This document shows, piece after piece, positions 57,804 to 64,000 of a stretch of 64,000 bases of DNA. The position numbers were made by a program, and so were the translations under genes. The notes beneath the pieces are model-generated. The model had not been told where the DNA came from. It saw only the letters and a list, made by a program, of their open reading frames with translations, and did not search any database. The DNA is from Paraspadella gotoi (lineage: Eukaryota; Chaetognatha). The stretch covers positions 14,968,999-15,032,998 of the forward strand of contig CM119266.1 in the NCBI GenBank assembly GCA_051294375.1. The letters are read 5' to 3'. Position 1 is the stretch's first letter. Every line of letters begins with the position of its first letter.

Positions 57804-58131
57804 CTCTCATCTCTCTCTCTCTCCTCTCTCTCTCTCTTCTCGTCTCTCTTCTCTCTCTCTCTCTGCCGGCGCCGGCGCCGAGGGCGAATCTGGCCGCCGC
57901 TTTGGTCCTTCCGTTTGATTTATCGACGCGAAACCGCGTAACGTTTGTTTGTCGCGTGGTACCAAAACGAATCCGAGAATGGCCGCGTCGGGACCCACAT
58001 CGAAAAGCGAGGCCATAAATCCGAACCATTGTAGATTAGTGTCTTGCTTCTCCTTCTCTCTCTCTCTCTCTCTCTTCCCTCTCTCTCTCTCTCTCTCTCT
58101 CTCGTCTCCTCTCTTCTCTCTCTCTCTCAAG

Positions 58132-58156
58132 NNNNNNNNNNNNNNNNNNNNNNNNN
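58132..58156. other. Assembly gap, 25 N
   Basis: At the end of a CT tract in the inverted P copy. The flanks match contiguous sequence in the other copies, so little or nothing is missing. Confidence 0.97.
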
Positions 58157-58571
58157 AACCTCGTTCGCCAAGGATTAGCCAAAATGACTGCCGTGGCATT
58201 TATGCTTCACCAATGTTACTCCTCCGGCAACCAATGTACCAATGATGTCGAACGATTTCTGGATTGGTCGGTTTTGATTTTTCGTTTTATTAAACTAAAA
58301 CCTAGGTTTAAAATACTAAAATATTATTATATTTACGTTATTAAACCTTTGTTTTCAATGGATGTTCGAACGTAGGCGCTCTTCCGAGAATAAAATTTCC
58401 AATCCAGTTTGATATTTGTTTCCTGCTTCGATTGTTCTACTTTCTCGCTTTCTCTTTTTCCATCTCAATACATTTTTCACTTTACATAACCGACATCAAA
58501 GACATCGAAATATTTATGACTTAAGTGATCCTGGATTAGTTTCAAGAAGCGGAGAGACAGAGGAAGTTATC

Positions 58572-58576
<5 letters not shown>

Positions 58577-58658
<82 letters not shown>
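58577..58658. repeat. (GA)n microsatellite
   Basis: Perfect run here; the matching tracts in the other P copies (54573-54678, 62650-62744) are interrupted, so tract length and purity vary between copies. Confidence 0.95.
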
Positions 58659-58662
<4 letters not shown>

Positions 58663-60357
58663 CAATTCTGGTAAAAGAGAATTGAAAATCGGCATAAGTA
58701 GGTTGGATGCGCTCGTCGGCGCCGGGTGCGCGCGCCTGTCTCGATTTCCATCGCTGTGCGCAGATGACTTCCATAACAATAAACCATAAACATAACGATC
58801 CACTGCCTAATTAGTTCCCAACTTTCACGTGACGCGTTTTCCCTTCTCTTTTCTTTCTTTACCTTTTTTTCTCTCTTTTCGTTTTTACCAAAATTTTTGC
58901 CGGCGTCATGAATATGAAAGCGAGAGATGGCGCTATTGATTTCGGGTTTCGTCGACGTCGAACGCGCGAACGAGAAAAAAAAATTGGGTTTTTCGGAATT
59001 TGGCGTCAAAATCTGGAAAGAGTTTCCCGATTTTTGGATTCGATGGCGACAAAGAGATTCGCGATTTTTTGAAGGTTTCTTTTTTTGCTTTGTTGGTTTT
59101 TAAACTTGCAAATACTTTAAAGAAAAGTATGGATGAATTTACTTTCCCTATTTACCACACAGTCACAATAGTGAAATCCATATTATGGCATTGGCCCTTT
59201 ACATTGGTTGGAAAAATGGGAATAGGAAAGGAGAAATATATTTTGTTTTCAAAAAAAAATGTTATAAAAGATTTTCTCGCAGAAACATTTCTTTGTGCCG
59301 ATTCTAGTCGATTCCATTTTTATTTTGATTGTAAAATGTTTTTTCAAAGTTAGAAAAGTTTGATCGGCGGATTGTTAAGTTAAAAAAATTATATAAATTC
59401 TGTGAACTTCAACAGCGCCGGCACAGAAAGAAAAAAAAAATCATCGACGACTGCATTGACAGCACCAGCCACGTCTCCTTCCACAACAGTTGGCCAAATA
59501 GTCGAACCCTCTTCCCTTGTTTCGCTATTGTTGACCGAAGAGGCCGCCAGTTCTTCTCTTTTCACTTTTGCCTTTTTTTCTCTTCACTTCTCCACGATTC
59601 ACAGGTTGGGTTCACCGATCGTGAGTCACTCCTCGATCATTCAGAAAATTTCACGAGAAATCCTTCGAGCTCGAAAATAAATAAAAGTTCTTGGTTTCCC
59701 GTCAGAAATTAGATCACGGCGAAATACAAACTGCAGTAATAAAGTTACATAATAATGGAAGCCACCCGACTGTGAATTTTTTCAGTTATAGTCAAAACGA
59801 GAAAAAAAGAGGTCACCCCGGGTTATGGAAAGGGTAAAAAGTTAGGGGGAAAACTTAGTGTTAATCAACGCCATCCACCCCGCCCAACCACATCCGCCAC
59901 CATCCATTAATGGCGCTGCAGCCTTAACCCCCCCCAATCCGCTGACGCTGTCGGCTGCGGCTGAAGTTTGTTGCTGCGTCGCTGCGGCGGCAAAGTCTTA
60001 TCGCGAGATTTTTCAAGATTACCGAAGCTTCGATTTCTTGAGTCGACAGACTCGAAGCCTAAGTGTTTCTTTGAGACCCGAGAAACGTAATTACGACGGC
60101 GACGACGACGATCAAGACGACGGCGACGACGACGACGACGTGGCGACGAGCCAATTTTTCCTTTGTTCCTTCTTTATGTTTACAAAAAAAAACCGAGCGG
60201 GAACTGCCACCCAGTTCAGGGTGGTGGGGAGATGAAGGGAAGGGCGGGTGGATGTTTGCGGGCAGATTTCGAGGCGGAAGGGGCGAGAAAGAAAAATTGT
60301 CAGAAAATTAATTTTCTTTACGATGGCAAGCGCCGCCGCCGACCGCGCCGCCCACCT

Positions 60358-60410
<53 letters not shown>

Positions 60411-60572
60411 AGAGAGGCAGGCATTTTTTCTTTTCTAATTCTAGGAAAGAGAATTTCGAACTCATCACCATGAAATGTTTTGAAAGTTTTATATTTCCTA
60501 CTCGTCCTTATTTTTTTTCTTCTTCTTTTTCTGCTTTTATTATTTCTTTTTTCTTCTTCTTCTTCTTCTTCT

Positions 60573-60597
60573 NNNNNNNNNNNNNNNNNNNNNNNNN
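60573..60597. other. Assembly gap, 25 N
   Basis: Separates the inverted P copy, ending in a CTT repeat, from the second forward copy. The flanks overlap in content as reverse complements. Confidence 0.97.
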
Positions 60598-60863
60598 CAC
60601 CTCCCCCTTCTCCCTTCTCCCCCCCTCCGGGAACCCTCCCCCAAATCTCCGCCCAAGAATCCAACCTTCATCGAGAATCTCATCAACGAAGAAGAAGAAA
60701 GATTCTGTGACCGAAGAAGAAGAAGAAGAAGAAGAAAAGAATAATAAAAGCAGAAAAAGAAGAAAAAAAAATAAGGACGAGTAGGAAATATAAAACTTTC
60801 AAACATTTCATGGTGATGAGTTCGAAATTCTCTTTCCTAGAATTAGAAAAGAAAAAATGCCTG

Positions 60864-60927
<64 letters not shown>

Positions 60928-62688
60928 GTGGCGCGGCGGTCGGCGGCGGCGCTTGCCATCGTAAGAAAATTAATTTTCTGACAATTTTTCTTTCTCGCCC
61001 CTTCCGCCTCGAAATCTGCCCGCAAACATCCACCCGCCCTTCCCTTCATCTCCCCACCACCCTGAACTGGGTGGCAGTTCCCGCTCGGTTTTTTTTTGTA
61101 AACATAAAGAAGGAACAAAGGAAAAATTGGCTCGTCGCCACGTCGTCGTCGTCGTCGTCCGTCGTCTTGATCGTGTCGTCGCCGTCGTAATTACGTTTTC
61201 TCGGGTCTCAAAAGAAACACTTAGGCTTCGAGTCTGTCGACTCAAGAAATCGAAGCTTCGGTAATCTTGAAAAATCTCGCGATAAGACTTTGCCGCCGCA
61301 GCGACGCAGCAACAAACTTCAGCCGCAGCCGACAGCGTCAGCGGATTGGGGGGGTTAAGGCTGCAGCGCCATTAATGGATGGTGGCGGATGTGGGTTGGG
61401 CGGGGTGGATGGCGTTGATTAACACTAAGTTTTCCCCCTAACTTTTTACCCTTTCCATAACCGGGTGACCTCTTTTTTTCTCGTTTTGACTATAACTGAA
61501 AAAATTCACAGTCGGGTGGCTTCCATTATTATGTAACTTTATTACTGCAGTTTGTATTCCCGTGATCTAATTTCTGACGGAACCAAGAACTTTTATTTTC
61601 GAGCTCGAAAGGATTTCTTCGTGAAATTTTCTGAATGATCGAGGAGTGACTCAACGATCGGTGGAACCCAACCTGTGAATCGTGGAGAAGTGAAGAGAAA
61701 AAAGGCAAAAGTGAAAAGAGAAGAACTGGCGGCCTCTTCGGTCAACAATAGCGAAACCAGGGAACGAGGGTTCGACTATTTGCCAACTGTTTGTGGAAGG
61801 AGACGTGGCTGGATGTCTGTCAATGCAGTCGTCGATGATTTTTTTTTTTCTTTCTGTCCCGGCGCTGTTGAAGTTCACAGAATTTATATAATTTTTTTAA
61901 CTTAACATCCGCCGATCAAACTTTTTCTAACTTTGAAAAAACATTTTTACAATCAAAATAAAAATGGAAATCGACTGAAATCGGCAACAAAGAAATGTTT
62001 CTGCGAGAAAATCTTTATAACATTTTTTTTTTGAAAACAAAAATAATATTTCTCCTTTCCTATTCCATTTTTCCCACCAATGTAAAGGCCAATGCCATAA
62101 TATGGATTTCAAGCTATTGTGAACTGTGTGGTAAATAGGGAAAGTAAATTCATCCATACTTTTCTTTAAAGTATTTGCAAGTTTTAAAAACCAACAAAGC
62201 AAAAAAAGAAACCTTCAAAAAATCCGCGAATCTCTTTGTCGCCATCGAAATCCAAAATCGGGAAACTCTCTTCCACGAAATTTTGTACGCCAAATTCCGA
62301 AAAAAAACCCAATTTTTTTTTTCTCGTTCGCGCGTTCGACGTCCGACGAAACACCGAAATCAAATAGCGCCATCTCTCGCTTTCATATTCATGACGCCGG
62401 CAAAAAATTTTGGTAAAAACGAAAAGAGAGAAAAAAAGAGTAAAGAAAGAAAAAGAGAAGGGAAAAACGCTCACGTGAAAGTTGGAACTAATTAGGCACT
62501 GGATCGTTATGTTTATGTTTATTGTTATGGGAAGTCATCTGCGCACAGCGATTGGAAATCGAGACAGGCGCGCGCACCCGGCGGCCGACGAGCGCATCTC
62601 AACCTACTTATGCATGCGATTTTCAATTCTTTTTTACCAGAATTGATATCTCTCTCTCTCTCTGCTCTCTCTCTACTCTCTCTCTCTG

Positions 62689-62723
<35 letters not shown>

Positions 62724-63174
62724 TCTTCTCTCTCTCTCTCTCTCAAATCGATAACTTCTTCTGTTCTCTCCGCTTCCTTGAAACTAATCCAGGATCATTA
62801 AGTCATAAATATTCGATTTATCTTTGATGTCGGTTATGTAAAAGTGAAAATGTATTGAGATGGAAAAAGAGGATAAGGCGAGAAAGTAGAACATCGAAGC
62901 AGGAAAACAAATATCAAACTGGATTGGAAAATTTTATTCTCGAAGAGCGCCTACGTTGAACCATCCATTGAGAACACAAAGGTTTAATAACGTTAATATA
63001 ATAATATTTTAAAGTATTTAACCTAGGTTTTAGTTTAAAAAACGAAAAAATCAAAACCGACCAATCCAGAAATCGTTTCGACATCATTGGTACATGGTTT
63101 GCCGGAGGAGTAACATTGGTGAAGCAATAAATGCCACGGCAGTCATTTTGGCTAATCCTTGCGAACCGAGGTTG

Positions 63175-63220
<46 letters not shown>

Positions 63221-63476
63221 GAGAGAGAGAGAGAGAGAGAGAAGACAGACATATCCTACAATGGTCGGATTTATGGCCTCGCTTTCTCGATGTGGGGTCC
63301 CGCAGCGGCATTCTCGATTTCTGGTACAAACCGCGATCAAACAAACGTTACGGGGCGGTTTCGGTCGATAAATTCAAACGGAAGGACAAGCGGCGGCAGA
63401 TCCGCGTGCTGTTTTCTCCTATCATGCGGCGGCGGGTCGGCGCCGGCGAGCGCTGGAGGGAGAGAAGAGCGAAACG

Positions 63477-63558
<82 letters not shown>

Positions 63559-63857
63559 GACAAAGGACGTGGCCCAAGATGGCGTCGGAAAGAGAGAAGA
63601 GTAACGATCGCTTCAATGAAAAGTAATCGATGATGACGGGTGGAAATCTTAAAGTGGAATTCCGGGATGAAGAGTGAAATGTAATGTGATTATGAATAAT
63701 TTAATTAGTGTTATATTTGGAAAAACTTTTTAAAAAAAAAGCCGTCCCGAGGGAAAAAAATTAACTAAATAAGTTAGCCCACAGCGTAATAAACATAATA
63801 TATTAATACATTTAATTAGACAGCCGATCCTAGAAAACTCGAAAACGAAGAAGTATG
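60598..63857 (+). repeat. Block P, copy 3 (forward)
   Basis: Matches copy 1 from about 52479 to 55845 but is about 110 bp shorter, with many single-base losses. Homology ends near 63857, after which a different sequence follows. Confidence 0.9.
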
Positions 63858-64000
63858 GCATTCAAAATCCCTCACAGTTTGGATTCTGGCGAACCGTAAC
63901 GGTAGTAGCGGATATTCCAAATGTCTTGCTGATCCAACAGCTATCCCCGCGCCGCACGGCTGAGATCCCATCGTCGCTCCCCACACAATAAGGCCCTTTT
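63858..64000. other. Unique end of window
   Basis: Not homologous to the P continuation at 55846 onward. No gene is recognised. Confidence 0.6.

Larger units (their letters stand above)
56835..60572 (-). repeat. Block P, copy 2 (inverted)
   Basis: Reverse complement of copy 1 from about 56525 back to about 52595, with scattered indels. It has four GGTCAGT units at 57434-57460 where copy 1 has one, and two CRE sites where copy 1 has one. A 25-N gap interrupts it. Confidence 0.9.

Overview
The window is eukaryotic, non-coding-rich genomic DNA from a draft assembly, most likely from an invertebrate. I lean towards an arthropod, perhaps a crustacean, with low confidence. Reasons: CpG dinucleotides are frequent even in intergenic DNA, which is unlike a methylated vertebrate genome. 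There are no operons or dense ORFs. The one credible coding exon ends at a spliceosomal donor. Simple repeats are dominated by (GA)n/(CT)n and (CGA)n/(TCG)n, with almost no (CA)n.

Gene content is very low. The only coding piece I can defend is a first exon on the + strand (48675-48848, 58 codons, good start context, donor AAG|GTAAGT). Its product is not recognised. No second exon, transposase, reverse transcriptase, rRNA or convincing tRNA is visible. Nearly all long open frames are read-through of GA/CT tracts (Ser-Leu or Arg-Glu repeats) or of CGA tracts (poly-Arg, poly-Asp).

Layout. 1-27 kb: AT-rich unique sequence cut every 1-2 kb by (GA)n/(CT)n tracts of 40-140 bp, with CGA, CTTT and GC-rich minisatellites and a noisy triplicated segment around a gap at 6.4-7.3 kb. 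27.2-33.1 kb: two direct copies of a 2.9-3.0 kb unit. 33.1-35.7 kb: unique. 35.7-43.3 kb: a complex of duplicated and inverted blocks (A, B, B-inverted, A again, A-inverted) holding 25-N gaps and a 196-N gap. 43.3-45.6 kb: unique. 45.6-47.7 kb: an AT-rich inverted repeat. 48.6-52.5 kb: the exon and the start of its presumed intron. 52.5-63.9 kb: one 3.3-4 kb block present three times, as forward, inverted and forward copies.

The most informative signal concerns the assembly. Nine gaps are exactly 25 N, many beside simple repeats. Most block copies differ mainly by one- to few-base indels, as in uncorrected long-read gap filling, although one pair looks identical over 1.47 kb. Two of the inversions turn around inside a GA tract. 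Much of 27-43 kb and 52-64 kb is therefore probably one locus represented two or three times, and copy-number or palindrome claims should not be taken at face value. Biological signals that survive are the GA and CGA repeat load, a promoter-like pair of full CRE sites in the triplicated block, YY1/Pho-like motifs next to GA tracts, and three RCGTG cores at 11-bp spacing at 11.94 kb. I found no clear new biological system.
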